From positions 1 to 55,046 of the forward strand of contig JAHEBX010000003.1 in the NCBI GenBank assembly GCA_024642045.1: a stretch of DNA of 55,046 nucleotides, written 5' to 3'. This DNA comes from Pseudorhodobacter sp. (GTDB lineage: Bacteria > Pseudomonadota > Alphaproteobacteria > Rhodobacterales > Rhodobacteraceae). Below are positions 18,336-27,858 of this stretch, one piece after another; positions within the stretch are counted from its first letter, which is position 1; the number at the start of each line of letters is the position of its first letter. Both the position numbers and the translations under genes were made by a program. Under the pieces are notes generated by a model. The model made no database searches, was not told the origin of the DNA, and worked only from the letters and a program-made list of their open reading frames with translations.

Positions 18336-19229
18336 ATGAAACCGGATTGGATTGCTGTCGACTGGGGCACCTCTAACCTGCGCGTATGGGCCATGGGGCC
18401 TGAGGGCGTGCTGGCCGAGGCAAGTTCTGAGGCCGGAATGGGGTCGCTTCAGCGTGACGAATTCGAGCCTGCTTTGCTGAAACTGATCGGCGGCTGGCTG
18501 GGTGAGGGTGGCGTGCCCGTGCTGGCCTGCGGTATGGTCGGCGCGCGTCAGGGCTGGGCCGAGGCCCCCTATCGCGCAGTGCCCTGCGCGCCGGTGGCGA
18601 AGGGCGAGTTGATCCCGGTTCTCACCCATGACCCCCGCCTGAAGGTTCGCATCGTGCCGGGGCTGAAACAGGCCTCGCCCGCCGATGTGATGCGCGGAGA
18701 AGAGGTGCAGATCGCGGGGGCGCTGTCGCTGTTGCGCGACTTTGACGGCATCCTCTGTCTGCCCGGTACGCACAGCAAATGGGCGCATATCTCGGCGGGC
18801 GAAGTGGTCAGTTTCCAAACCTTCATGACAGGCGAGATGTTTGCCCTGCTTGCGGGCCAATCGGTGCTGCGCCACGGGATTGGCGCCGGCTGGGATGACA
18901 CGGCCTTTGATTCCGGCCTGTCAGACGCGCTGTCGCGGCCCGAAAAGATTGCCGCGCGCCTGTTCTCTCTGCGTGCAGAGGGATTGCTGAACGCGATGAG
19001 TCCGGATTCTACCCGCGCGCGCCTGTCTGGTTTGCTGATCGGGATCGAACTTGCCGCAGCCAAGCCTTACTGGCTCGGGCAACGGGTCGTGTTGATTGGC
19101 GCGCCCAAGCTCTCTGCGCATTACGCCCGCGCTCTTGGCGCGCAGGGTTTGAAAACTGAAACCCTTGATGTCACCGCCTGTACCCTCTCTGGCCTCGCGA
19201 CGGCGCGCGGCCTTTTGCAAAAGGTCTAA
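18336..19229 (+). CDS. dgoK: 2-dehydro-3-deoxygalactonokinase
   Basis: 297 residues from MKPDWIAVDWGTSNLRVW; a TTG three codons earlier is the alternative. Signatures: ATP-binding VDWGTSNLRVW at 5-15, CGMVGARQGWAEAPY, and LCLPGTHSKWAHISAG in the middle. It phosphorylates 2-keto-3-deoxy-galactonate for the DgoA aldolase encoded three bases after its stop. First gene of an operon with dgoA, a lactonase and a beta-galactosidase. No regulator or transporter for this pathway is adjacent. Confidence 0.94.
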   Translation: MKPDWIAVDWGTSNLRVWAMGPEGVLAEASSEAGMGSLQRDEFEPALLKLIGGWLGEGGVPVLACGMVGARQGWAEAPYRAVPCAPVAKGELIPVLTHDPRLKVRIVPGLKQASPADVMRGEEVQIAGALSLLRDFDGILCLPGTHSKWAHISAGEVVSFQTFMTGEMFALLAGQSVLRHGIGAGWDDTAFDSGLSDALSRPEKIAARLFSLRAEGLLNAMSPDSTRARLSGLLIGIELAAAKPYWLGQRVVLIGAPKLSAHYARALGAQGLKTETLDVTACTLSGLATARGLLQKV

Positions 19230-19232
19230 AGC

Positions 19233-19838
19233 ATGTCCCGCCCCATTATCGCCATCCTGCGTGGCATCACCACCGCCGAGGCATTGCCCGTCTGTGAGGC
19301 CCTGATCGCGGCGGGTATCGACCGGATTGAAGTGCCGCTGAATTCACCACATCCGATGACCACAATCGCCGCGATGGCGCACCAGTTCGGCGACACTGCG
19401 TTGATCGGCGCGGGCACGGTGTTGACCCTGCGCGATGTGGCCGAGGTTGCCGACGCTGGTGGCAAGCTTATCGTCTCGCCCAATTGCGACCCCGAGATCA
19501 TCATGGCCTCCAAAGCCGCGGGTCTGCAAAGCTGGCCCGGTGTGATGACGCCGACCGAATGTTTTGCCGCCCTGAAGGCAGGGGCTGACGGGCTGAAGAT
19601 ATTTCCGGCAAACCTGATCGGGCCAGAGGGTGTCAAAGCCATTCGCGCGGTTCTGCCAAAGACCTGCCAGGTCTATGCGGTTGGTGGGGCAGGAGCGTCG
19701 AATTTCGCGCAGTGGATTAAGGCCGGGGCAAACGGGTTCGGCATTGGCACAGCGCTCTATACGCCGGGGCTGACGGCTGCCGAGGTTGCGGCGCGCGCGC
19801 GCGAGATCGTTGCGGCCTATGACGAGGCCACCCGATGA
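19233..19838 (+). CDS. dgoA: 2-dehydro-3-deoxy-6-phosphogalactonate aldolase
   Basis: 201 residues of the KDPG/KDPGal class I aldolase family. [10 protein letters not shown] (about 30-39) is the DgoA-type variant of the motif, where KDPG aldolases have a different sequence after the glutamate. LIGAGTVLT and [17 protein letters not shown] (with the Schiff-base lysine region) follow. It splits KDPGal to pyruvate and glyceraldehyde 3-phosphate. Three bases after dgoK and overlapping the lactonase start (ATGA). Confidence 0.94.
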   Translation: MSRPIIAILRGITTAEALPVCEALIAAGIDRIEVPLNSPHPMTTIAAMAHQFGDTALIGAGTVLTLRDVAEVADAGGKLIVSPNCDPEIIMASKAAGLQSWPGVMTPTECFAALKAGADGLKIFPANLIGPEGVKAIRAVLPKTCQVYAVGGAGASNFAQWIKAGANGFGIGTALYTPGLTAAEVAARAREIVAAYDEATR

Positions 19839-20677
19839 TCTTTGATGACCGCCGCTGCGAGCTGGGCGAAGGCCCACTTTGGCACCCCTTGCGCAAACAG
19901 TTGTTCTGGTTTGATATTCTGAATTGCAAGCTGTTGACCCATGACGAGAGCGGGCCACGCGACTATGTGTTTCCGCATCTCGTCTCGGCGGCTGGTTGGG
20001 TCGACCACGAGACCTTGCTGATCGCTGGGGAAAATGGCCTGTCGACGTTTGACCTGACGACCAAGACCCTCACACCGCTGCTGGCGGTCGAGGCCGACAT
20101 CACGGCGAACCGCTCGAACGACGGGCGTGCCGACCCATTGGGCGGTTTCTGGTTTGGCACGATGGGCAAGCGCGCCGAAAAAGGCGCGGGCGCGATCTAT
20201 CGCTATTACCGGGGCGAGTTGCGCCAGCTGTTCAGGGGCCTCACCATCCCGAATTCGATCTGCTTTCCGCCTTCAGGGGCTTTTGCGCATTTCAGTGATA
20301 CGGCTGAGGGGCGGGTAATGAAGGTTTCGCTGGACGATGATGGCTGGCCCAATGCCGAGCCGCAGATCTTTCTGGATTTGAACGACGAGGGTCTGAACCC
20401 TGACGGCGCGGTCATTGATGACGAGCGGATGCTTTGGCTGGCGCAATGGGGGGCCTCACGGGTGGCCTGCTATTCGCCCGAGGGGCGCTTCGTGCGCTCG
20501 GTCCACATCGACGCGCCGCATTCTTCTTGTCCGGCCTTTGGGGGCAGCACCCTTTTCTGCACCACCGCTCTTCAAGGGATGACGCCAGCCGAACGCGCGG
20601 CAAATGCCGATGCGGGCAAGGTTTTTGCGATTGAAAACGTGGCTTTGGGCCAAAGTGAACATCAGGTCATATTATGA
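19835..20677 (+). CDS. SMP-30/gluconolactonase family lactonase (probable galactonolactonase)
   Basis: 280 residues, a six-bladed propeller of the SMP-30/LRE family. LGEGPLWHP near residue 10 supplies the metal-binding glutamate; later come [40 protein letters not shown] and [12 protein letters not shown], with the conserved N and D ligands. The operon context (dgoK-dgoA before, beta-galactosidase after, ATGA overlaps on both sides) points to D-galactono-lactone as substrate; that is inference. Araban or glucono-lactones are alternatives. Confidence 0.88.
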   Translation: MIFDDRRCELGEGPLWHPLRKQLFWFDILNCKLLTHDESGPRDYVFPHLVSAAGWVDHETLLIAGENGLSTFDLTTKTLTPLLAVEADITANRSNDGRADPLGGFWFGTMGKRAEKGAGAIYRYYRGELRQLFRGLTIPNSICFPPSGAFAHFSDTAEGRVMKVSLDDDGWPNAEPQIFLDLNDEGLNPDGAVIDDERMLWLAQWGASRVACYSPEGRFVRSVHIDAPHSSCPAFGGSTLFCTTALQGMTPAERAANADAGKVFAIENVALGQSEHQVIL

Positions 20678-22578
20678 AAAGAACCCTTGGCGTCTGCTAT
20701 TACCCCGAACATTGGCCCGAGGCGCAATGGGCCGAGGATGCCGCCCGAATGGCCGATCTTGGCCTGACTTGGGTGCGTATCGGCGAATTCGCTTGGGGTT
20801 TGATGGAACCGACCGAGGGGGCGTACGACTGGGGCTGGCTCGACCGCGCCATCGCGGCCTTGGGCGCGGCAGGCCTCAAGGTGGTGCTTGGCACCCCCAC
20901 CGCGACGCCGCCGCGCTGGATGTTGACGAAATATCCGGACATGATCGCCCTTGACCGCGACGGCAAACCGCGCGGCTTTGGGTCGCGCCGTCACTATTGC
21001 TTCAGCCACCGCCCTTACCGGATGGAGTGCGCCCGTATCGTCACCGCGATGGCCGAGCGCTATGGCAAAAACCCGCATGTGGCCGCGTGGCAGACCGACA
21101 ACGAATACGCCTGCCACGATACCGTGCTGTCCTATTCCGCCGCCGCAACCGATGCCTTTCGTGAATGGTGCGCTCAGAAATATCAATCACCTCAGGCGCT
21201 TAACCGTGCGTGGGGGAATATCTTCTGGTCGATGGACTATGCCAGCTTTGACGAGATTGCCTTGCCAAATCTGACCGTGACCGAGCCTAACCCGTCGCAT
21301 GTGATGGCGCACCGCCACTTTGCCTCTGATGAGGTCGCCAGCTTTAACCGCGCGCAGGTCGAGATCATCCGTCGTCATTCGACGGCTCCGATCAGCCATA
21401 ACTACATGGGCCAGATCACTGATTTCGACCACTTCGCGACCGGAGCGGACCTTGATATCGCCGCTTGGGATGCCTATCCGTTGGGTTTCCTCTCCGACCG
21501 GCTCCCGGCCACGCCAGAGCACCGCCACCGCTTTGTGCGCCAAGGCGATCCCGATTTTCAGGCTTTTCACCATGACCTATACCGCGCCGTGGGCCGTGGC
21601 CGCTGGTGGGTGATGGAACAGCAACCGGGGCCCGTAAATTGGGCACCGTGGAACCCCGATCCTCTGGAGGGCATGGCCCGCCTTTGGGCGTGGGAGGCCT
21701 TTGCGCATGGTGCCGAGGCCGTCTGCTATTTCCGCTGGCGTCAGGCGCCTTTTGCGCAAGAGCAGATGCACGCCGGCCTTTTGCGTCCTGACAGCGCCCC
21801 CGCTCAGGCCTTTGGCGAAGCAGCACAGGTTGCGCGCGAACTGGCCGCGATGCCCGATGTCGGAACCGCCCGCGCCGCTGTGGGTCTTGTGTTTGACTAT
21901 GCCTCGGCCTGGGCCTGGGAGACGCAGCCGCAGGGCCGTGATTTCAGCTATTTCCGGCTGGTGTTCGAAACCTATCGCGGTCTGCGCCGTCTTGGGCTGA
22001 ACGTTGATATCCTGCCACCGGATACCGCGGACCTTTCGGCCTATACGCTGGTGCTGGCACCGGGCGTGGCGACGCTTTCGCAGCCTTTGCTCGCCGCCCT
22101 TGCGGTTCACAAAGGCCAAAGTCTGATTGGGCCACGAAGCAATTCCAAAACTGCCGACTTCGCGATTCCGGTCCCACTGCCGCCAAATCTACCGGGCCTG
22201 GCTGCAACGGTTGCGCGGGTCGAGAGCCTGCCGCCCGACGTGCCGGTGCCGTTGGAGCAGGGTGGAAACTTTCTGCATTGGCGCGAAAAGATCGAAACTT
22301 CGGCGGACGTGGTCGAGGCCAGCGTCGATGGCTGGCCAGCTTTGATCTGCGCGGGTGGGTTGCATTATCTGGCTGGCTGGCCCGATGCAGAGGCGCTGAA
22401 TCGCATCTTGCTTAACCTTTGCGGACAGGCTGGAATGGACACCGACCCGCTGCCGGAAGGGCTGCGCCGACGGGATACCGAAACGCATAAGTTTCTGTTT
22501 AATTACAATGCTGTAGCGGTGGAATGGGGCGGCGAGACTATCCCCGCCGCCGGAGTGCTCTGGGCGCCGTTAGCTTAG
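20674..22578 (+). CDS. GH42 beta-galactosidase
   Basis: 634 residues. The opening GVCYYPEHWPEAQWAEDAARMADLGLTWVRIGEFAW is the GH42 start; the acid/base is E144 in WQTDNEYACHDT and the nucleophile E315 in WWVMEQQPGPVNW. A trimerisation-like domain follows (about 385-580) and a small C-terminal beta domain. There is no signal peptide, so it acts on imported beta-galactosides. The galactose made would feed the dgo pathway of this operon. It overlaps the lactonase at its start and the convergent alpha-glucosidase by nine bases at its end. Confidence 0.95.
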   Translation: MKRTLGVCYYPEHWPEAQWAEDAARMADLGLTWVRIGEFAWGLMEPTEGAYDWGWLDRAIAALGAAGLKVVLGTPTATPPRWMLTKYPDMIALDRDGKPRGFGSRRHYCFSHRPYRMECARIVTAMAERYGKNPHVAAWQTDNEYACHDTVLSYSAAATDAFREWCAQKYQSPQALNRAWGNIFWSMDYASFDEIALPNLTVTEPNPSHVMAHRHFASDEVASFNRAQVEIIRRHSTAPISHNYMGQITDFDHFATGADLDIAAWDAYPLGFLSDRLPATPEHRHRFVRQGDPDFQAFHHDLYRAVGRGRWWVMEQQPGPVNWAPWNPDPLEGMARLWAWEAFAHGAEAVCYFRWRQAPFAQEQMHAGLLRPDSAPAQAFGEAAQVARELAAMPDVGTARAAVGLVFDYASAWAWETQPQGRDFSYFRLVFETYRGLRRLGLNVDILPPDTADLSAYTLVLAPGVATLSQPLLAALAVHKGQSLIGPRSNSKTADFAIPVPLPPNLPGLAATVARVESLPPDVPVPLEQGGNFLHWREKIETSADVVEASVDGWPALICAGGLHYLAGWPDAEALNRILLNLCGQAGMDTDPLPEGLRRRDTETHKFLFNYNAVAVEWGGETIPAAGVLWAPLA

Positions 22579-24177
22579 GCTGACCGTGCCGTCTACCGTC
22601 AGAAAACCGAAGGCGTTCGGGCCAAGCTTTAGCTTGTCGTCCGAATGCGTCACGCCCGTCGAGGGGCCAACCAGCTTGCCTATTCCCCGTGCCTGAACTT
22701 CCATAGCACGAGGTGAAAGGTTGAAAATGCACAGCAACCCATCACCGCGTGTAAATGCCAAAATCGGTTCGGGCAGATCAAGGAATCGCGTGTCGCCTGT
22801 CCGCAGCGCCGGAGTTTCACGCCGAAACGCCAGCATCGCGCGATAGCTTTCCAGCACCGATCCGTCCATCCCCGCCTGCGCCGCCACATTGCGCGCAAGC
22901 TGTGGCGGTTTCACCGGCAGCCAAGGCTTGACATTGCCACCAGTGAATCCGCCATTTGCCGAGCCATCCCAGACCATCGGCGTGCGGGTGTTGTCCCGCC
23001 CGATGGGTTCGGGCCAAAAGTTGATGCCTTGCGGATCGGTCAGCTCGTCCAAGCCCAAGACCGTATCGGTCTGCCCCAATTCCTCGCCTTGCCAGAGGCA
23101 AATCGAGCCCTGAAATGACAGCAGCAGCGCCCCCGCCTGCGCCGCCAATACATCCTGACTCACCCCATGTTTTGCCCAACGCGAAGCATGCCGCACCACG
23201 TCATGATTGGAAAAGGCCCACATCGGCCAGCCATCAGGCGCGCCGGTAAAGAACTCTTCGATCTTGCGTCGGAAGAAGCCTGCTGAATAGTCATAGCCCA
23301 TCAGCTCGAAGGAATAGCACTGATGCAGCCGCCCCTTGGCGGTATATTCCCCCATCATCCGAATGGCGTGATGCGCCTCGCCCATCTCGCCCACCGAGGC
23401 GCGGTTTTCATAACTGTCCAACACGCGGCGAATACGCTCCATCCAAACCAGATTCTCGGGCTGGTTTTTGGAAAAGATATGATACTGCATCTCATAGGGG
23501 TTGCCGGGTGCCTCGGTCTTTTCGCGGTAATCGGCCGGGTCATCACGCAGCAGACGGTCCTTGAAGAAATAGTTCACCGTGTCAAAGCGGAATCCATCGA
23601 CGCCGCGATCCAGCCAGAACCGCAGCACGCCTTCCATGTAATCGACCACCGCAGGATTGCGGAAATTCAGTTCGGGCTGCTCGGGCAAAAAGCTGTGCAT
23701 GTAATATTGCTTGCGCCGTGCATCCCATTGCCAGGCTGGCCCGCCAAAGACTGAAAGCCAGTTGTTTGGCGGGGTGCCATCGTGGCGCGGGTTTTCCCAG
23801 ATATACCAATCGGCCTTGTCATTATCGCGACTGGTGCGGCTTTGTTCAAAGAACGGATGCTTGTCGGAGGAATGGTTCAGCACCTGATCGATGATGACCT
23901 TCAGCCCCAATTCATGCGCCCTTGCGACCAGCGCATCGAAATCGGCAAGCGTGCCAAAGACCGGATCGACATCGGTGTAATCGGCGACGTCATAGCCCAT
24001 ATCCAGCATCGGCGAGGTGAAAAACGGCGAGAGCCACACCGCATCGCACCCCAAGGCCGCGATGTGGTCGAGCCTGCGGGTGATCCCCTTGAGATCGCCA
24101 ATGCCGTCGCCGTTGTCATCCTGAAACGAGCGGGGATAAACCTGATAGGTCACCGACCCGCGCCACCATTCTGTCAT
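22570..24177 (-). CDS. GH13 alpha-glucosidase (oligo-1,6-glucosidase/trehalose-type)
   Basis: 535 residues from MTEWWRGSVTYQVYPRSF, with GAGGGG upstream; the longer open frame to 24816 only reads through the divergent promoter and the neighbouring gene. GH13 motifs: DQVLNHSSDKH (about 97-107), GFRFD with nucleophile D199, GEMGE with the acid/base glutamate, and FSNHDVVRH. No signal peptide, so cytoplasmic. It likely hydrolyses alpha-glucosides. A LacI-type operator candidate lies 38 bases upstream. Divergent from an MFS gene that may import its substrate, though no ABC system is nearby. Confidence 0.93.
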   Translation of the reverse strand: MTEWWRGSVTYQVYPRSFQDDNGDGIGDLKGITRRLDHIAALGCDAVWLSPFFTSPMLDMGYDVADYTDVDPVFGTLADFDALVARAHELGLKVIIDQVLNHSSDKHPFFEQSRTSRDNDKADWYIWENPRHDGTPPNNWLSVFGGPAWQWDARRKQYYMHSFLPEQPELNFRNPAVVDYMEGVLRFWLDRGVDGFRFDTVNYFFKDRLLRDDPADYREKTEAPGNPYEMQYHIFSKNQPENLVWMERIRRVLDSYENRASVGEMGEAHHAIRMMGEYTAKGRLHQCYSFELMGYDYSAGFFRRKIEEFFTGAPDGWPMWAFSNHDVVRHASRWAKHGVSQDVLAAQAGALLLSFQGSICLWQGEELGQTDTVLGLDELTDPQGINFWPEPIGRDNTRTPMVWDGSANGGFTGGNVKPWLPVKPPQLARNVAAQAGMDGSVLESYRAMLAFRRETPALRTGDTRFLDLPEPILAFTRGDGLLCIFNLSPRAMEVQARGIGKLVGPSTGVTHSDDKLKLGPNAFGFLTVDGTVSLS

Positions 24178-24206
24178 CGCCCGCCCCTCGCTGTTTATCC
24201 CAACAT

Positions 24207-24228
24207 AAAGCGCTTTGAATCGCTTGCA
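24207..24228. promoter_or_regulatory. Palindrome and LacI-family operator candidate before the alpha-glucosidase gene
   Basis: AAAGCGCTTT (24207-24216) is a perfect 10-base palindrome. Overlapping it, TTGAATCGCTTGCA (24215-24228) matches the LacI-family half-site pattern TGnAAnCGnTTnCA at nine of ten fixed positions. It lies 38 bases from the GH13 start and 88 from the MFS start, so one repressor could serve either. Confidence 0.45.
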
Positions 24229-24315
24229 CAATGGCTGTGCTTTGTGTCGGGCACAATTTCCCCCGTTGACCGCGCCGCACCTTGCGCTAACGCTACCGGC
24301 CAGCAGAGGTGCCGC

Positions 24316-25560
24316 ATGAACGAAACGCAAAAAAACCCCGTTTTCACCCCCGTTCTGATCGCGGGTTGCGTTATTTTGATGGTCGGTTTCGCCATTCGCG
24401 CCAGCTTTGGCATGTTCCAGATCCCTATCGCCGCAGAGTTCGGCTGGCCGCGTTCGGATTTCTCGCTGGCAATCGCGATCCAGAACCTGGCCTGGGGCTT
24501 TGGCCAGCCGATTTTTGGCGCCATCGCTGAACGTCTGGGCGACCGGCGTGCCATCATTGGCGGGGCAATCCTTTATGCGGCGGGCCTGTCGCTTTCGGCT
24601 TTCGCCCATACGCCTGCGCAGCTGCAACTCTTGGAAATTCTCGTCGGGTTTGGCATCGCAGGCACGGGCTTTGGCGTGATACTTGCCATTGTTGGCCGCG
24701 CGTCCAGCCCTGAAAACCGCAGTCTTGCTCTGGGCATCACCACCGCGGCCGGTTCTGCGGGCCAAGTGTTCGGTGCCCCGATCGCCGAGGGTTTGTTGGC
24801 CTTTTACCCTTGGCAAACCGTCTTTGTGATCTTTGCAGCTACCATTCTGGCCGCCCTTGCCGCACTGCCATTCCTGCGCAGCCCGAGCGTTGCCAGCAAG
24901 GCCGAGCTGGAGGAATCTCTTGGCAGCGTCCTGAAGCGTGCCTTTTCCGATCCGTCCTATGTGATGATCTTTCTAGGCTTCTTTTCCTGCGGCTATCAGC
25001 TTGGCTTTCTGACGGCGCATTTTCCGGCCTTTATCACCGAGAAATGCGGACCGATTTCAACCGGCAGCATCCTGTCAGACATCGGCATCACATCGACGTC
25101 GGCACTGGGGGCGATTGCGATTTCGCTGATTGGGTTGGCCAATATCGGAGGCAGCATCTCGGCGGGTTGGCTGGGCAAGCGCTATAGCAAAAAATATCTG
25201 CTCGCGGGCATTTATGCGGCACGCACGGTGGTGTCGGCAGCCTTTATTCTATGGCCAATGACGCCGCTTACAGTGGTGGTGTTCTCGCTGGCGATGGGGT
25301 CGCTGTGGCTGGCGACGGTGCCGCTGACCTCGGGGCTTGTCGCCCATATTTACGGGCTGCGCTATATGGGCACGCTTTATGGGTTTGTGTTTCTCAGCCA
25401 CCAGATTGGCAGCTTTTTCGGGGTCTGGCTTGGAGGCAAGCTTTACGATCTGACCGGCGGGTATGACACGGTCTGGTGGATCGGGGTCGGCGTGGGGGCC
25501 TTTTCGGCGCTCGTCCACCTGCCGATCCGCGAAGCACCCCTGTTGGCGAAACCGGCATGA
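24316..25560 (+). CDS. MFS transporter (monocarboxylate-type)
   Basis: 414 residues from MNETQKNPVFTPVLIAGC; upstream open frame ignored because it is antisense to the alpha-glucosidase. Twelve hydrophobic segments; the loop GAIAERLGDRRAIIGGAILY is the MFS motif A region, and the N-terminal RASFGMFQIPIAAEFGWPRSDFSLA resembles monocarboxylate/oxalate-type carriers. Substrate unknown. Overlaps the next MFS gene by ATGA, so the two carriers are co-translated. Confidence 0.85.
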   Translation: MNETQKNPVFTPVLIAGCVILMVGFAIRASFGMFQIPIAAEFGWPRSDFSLAIAIQNLAWGFGQPIFGAIAERLGDRRAIIGGAILYAAGLSLSAFAHTPAQLQLLEILVGFGIAGTGFGVILAIVGRASSPENRSLALGITTAAGSAGQVFGAPIAEGLLAFYPWQTVFVIFAATILAALAALPFLRSPSVASKAELEESLGSVLKRAFSDPSYVMIFLGFFSCGYQLGFLTAHFPAFITEKCGPISTGSILSDIGITSTSALGAIAISLIGLANIGGSISAGWLGKRYSKKYLLAGIYAARTVVSAAFILWPMTPLTVVVFSLAMGSLWLATVPLTSGLVAHIYGLRYMGTLYGFVFLSHQIGSFFGVWLGGKLYDLTGGYDTVWWIGVGVGAFSALVHLPIREAPLLAKPA

Positions 25561-26717
25561 ACGCTGGACTGGTTGCCCTGATCGCAGGCTATGTCCTAAG
25601 TCAGTTTTACCGCGCGTTTCTGGCCGTGCTGAGCCCGGTTCTGGCCAGTGATCTGGGAGCCACACCAGAAGTACTGGCCACCGCCTCGGGCTATTGGTTT
25701 CTGGCCTTTGCTCTGATGCAACTGCCAGTGGGGGCGCTCTTGGATCGTGTCGGACCACGGCTGACCACCTCGGCACTGATGGGCGTCGCCGCGTTTGGTG
25801 CCACATTGTTTGCAACAGCCACTTCGCCCGAGACGATTAAATACGCGATGCTGCTGATCGGTGCGGGCTGCGCACCTGTGCTGATGGCGAGCTATTTTCT
25901 GTTTGCGCGCCTGTATAGCCCCGCGACTTTTGGCACGCTGGCGGGCATGGTGATCGGCATAGGCTCGCTGGGCAATCTGGCGGCCTCGCTGCCGCTGTCG
26001 TTTGCGGTAGACCTGATGGGCTGGCGCGGGACGATGGGGGCATTGGCCGCGATGACAGGGTTGACGGCGCTGGCGATCCTGGCGCTGGTGCGCGACCCAG
26101 AGCGCCATCACATCGGCAGCGCCGGCTCGGTGCTTGATTTGCTGCGGATGCCTGCGCTGTGGCCGGTGCTTTTGATGATGGCGGCCTGCTATGCCCCCGC
26201 CGCGGGTTTGCGCGGGCTGTGGGCCGGGCCATACCTCACCGACGTGTTCGACGCCGACCGCGCGCAGATCGGCCGTGTCACGCTGGTAATGGGCCTTGCC
26301 ATGGTCGCGGGCAACTTTGCATACGGTCCGCTTGAGAGGGTGTTTGCGACCCGCAAGTGGCTGGTGTTCTGCGGCAACGCGGCTGTGCTGGTGTGCTTGC
26401 TGACGCTTGCCGCCTTCCCGATGGCCCCGCCAATGCTTTTCTTGCCACTGATCGGGTTGTTTGGCGCCTCGTTTCCGATGGTCATGGCGCATGGGCGGGC
26501 GTTTTTGCCCGCGCATCTGACTGGGCGGGGCGTGACGCTGATCAACCTCTTTGGCATCGGCACCACGGGGCTGATGCAATATGGCACGGGACGGCTGCAT
26601 GCAGCGCTGACGCCTTCGCCGCCCAATGTGCCCTATATCGGCATCATGTTGGCCTATGCCTGCCTGGTGGCTGTGGGTCTGCTGGCTTATTTGTGGTCAA
26701 AGGATCGCACGGACTGA
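25557..26717 (+). CDS. MFS transporter
   Basis: 386 residues from MNAGLVALIAGYVLSQFYRAF. About 12 hydrophobic segments; GALLDRVGPRLTTSALMGVAAFGA is the motif A loop. It is only distantly like the preceding MFS gene, so this is not a recent tandem duplication. The start overlaps that gene's stop (ATGA). Substrate unknown. Confidence 0.85.
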   Translation: MNAGLVALIAGYVLSQFYRAFLAVLSPVLASDLGATPEVLATASGYWFLAFALMQLPVGALLDRVGPRLTTSALMGVAAFGATLFATATSPETIKYAMLLIGAGCAPVLMASYFLFARLYSPATFGTLAGMVIGIGSLGNLAASLPLSFAVDLMGWRGTMGALAAMTGLTALAILALVRDPERHHIGSAGSVLDLLRMPALWPVLLMMAACYAPAAGLRGLWAGPYLTDVFDADRAQIGRVTLVMGLAMVAGNFAYGPLERVFATRKWLVFCGNAAVLVCLLTLAAFPMAPPMLFLPLIGLFGASFPMVMAHGRAFLPAHLTGRGVTLINLFGIGTTGLMQYGTGRLHAALTPSPPNVPYIGIMLAYACLVAVGLLAYLWSKDRTD

Positions 26718-26778
26718 TTGCGACGCCACACCCACCGAATCCGCTTTCCCCCGCGCCCGCCATAGGCTAACAGCGCCT

Positions 26779-26799
26779 CGTCTTTGACGGTCAAAGACG
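26779..26799. repeat. Perfect 9-3-9 inverted repeat upstream of asd
   Basis: CGTCTTTGA (26779-26787), a CGG spacer, then TCAAAGACG (26791-26799). It ends 17 bases before the asd start and immediately precedes its AGGAG. In RNA it would make a nine-pair hairpin with a three-base loop; in DNA it is an operator-like palindrome. There is no T-run, so it is not a terminator. Confidence 0.7.
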
Positions 26800-26816
26800 A
26801 TATTAGGAGAACCCCG

Positions 26817-27839
26817 ATGGGCTATAAGGTCGTCGTCGCGGGTGCCACGGGTAACGTGGGCCGCGAAATGCTGAACATCCTCGCCGAGCGCGAGTTCCCG
26901 ATTGATGAGATCGCCGCTCTGGCGTCACGAAAATCGCTGGGCACTGAAATCAGCTTTGGCGATAAGACCGTCAAGACCAAGGACCTTGATACCTTCGATT
27001 TCACGGGCTGGGACATTGCGCTGTTCGCCGTGGGCTCCGAGGCCACCAAGATCTATGCCCCCAAGGCCGCTGCTGCGGGCTGTGTTGTTATCGATAACTC
27101 GTCGCTCTATCGCTACGACCCCGACGTGCCGCTGATCGTGCCCGAGGTGAACGCCGACGCGATCTATGGCTACACCAAGAAAAACATCATCGCGAACCCG
27201 AACTGCTCGACCGCGCAGATGGTTGTCGCGTTGAAACCGCTGCATGATCGCGCGAAAATCAAGCGTGTCGTCGTGTCGACCTATCAGTCGGTGTCTGGTG
27301 CAGGCAAAGAGGGCATTGACGAGCTGTGGGATCAGACCAAGTCGATCTACAATCCGACCGACCACAAGCCGCCGGTGAAATTCACCAAGCAAATCGCCTT
27401 CAACGTCATTCCGCACATTGACGTCTTCCTTGACGATGGCTCGACCAAGGAAGAATGGAAGATGGTCGCCGAGACCAAGAAGATCCTTGATAAATCCATC
27501 AAGGTCACCGCGACCTGCGTGCGCGTTCCGGTCTTTGTTGGCCATTCGGAATCGATCAACATCGAATTCGAAGAATTCCTTGACGAGCACGAGGCCCGCG
27601 ACATCCTGCGCGAAGCCCCGGGCATCATGGTGATCGATAAGCGCGAAAACGGCGGCTATATCACCCCGATCGAATGTGTGGGCGACTATGCGACCTATAT
27701 CAGCCGCATCCGTCAGGACAGCACCATCGACAATGGCATCAACCTGTGGTGCGTGTCTGACAACCTGCGCAAGGGCGCTGCCCTGAACGCGGTGCAGATC
27801 GCCGAAGTGCTGGGTCAGCGCTGCCTTAAGAAAGGCTAA
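26817..27839 (+). CDS. asd: Aspartate-semialdehyde dehydrogenase
   Basis: 340 residues from MGYKVVVAGATGNVG, with AGGAG upstream. An N-terminal Rossmann motif (GATGNVG), catalytic C130 in IANPNCSTAQMVVAL, and SVSGAGKEGIDEL and VTATCVRVPVFVGHSESINIEF of the catalytic domain. It reduces aspartyl phosphate with NADPH, feeding lysine/DAP, threonine and methionine synthesis; dapD and dapE of the same route are at 46.6 and 51.4 kb. Monocistronic: it has its own upstream repeat and a strong terminator. Confidence 0.97.
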   Translation: MGYKVVVAGATGNVGREMLNILAEREFPIDEIAALASRKSLGTEISFGDKTVKTKDLDTFDFTGWDIALFAVGSEATKIYAPKAAAAGCVVIDNSSLYRYDPDVPLIVPEVNADAIYGYTKKNIIANPNCSTAQMVVALKPLHDRAKIKRVVVSTYQSVSGAGKEGIDELWDQTKSIYNPTDHKPPVKFTKQIAFNVIPHIDVFLDDGSTKEEWKMVAETKKILDKSIKVTATCVRVPVFVGHSESINIEFEEFLDEHEARDILREAPGIMVIDKRENGGYITPIECVGDYATYISRIRQDSTIDNGINLWCVSDNLRKGAALNAVQIAEVLGQRCLKKG

Positions 27840-27858
27840 GGCGCCGCCCAAATCTTTG

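Noticed and set aside
24178-24816. N-terminal extension of the alpha-glucosidase
   Set aside because: It would read through the divergent promoter and across the start of the MFS gene; GH13 similarity begins at the Met at 24177, which has GAGGGG upstream.
24316-26717. Tandem MFS genes as a recent duplication
   Set aside because: The two proteins share only general MFS features; their sequences differ throughout.
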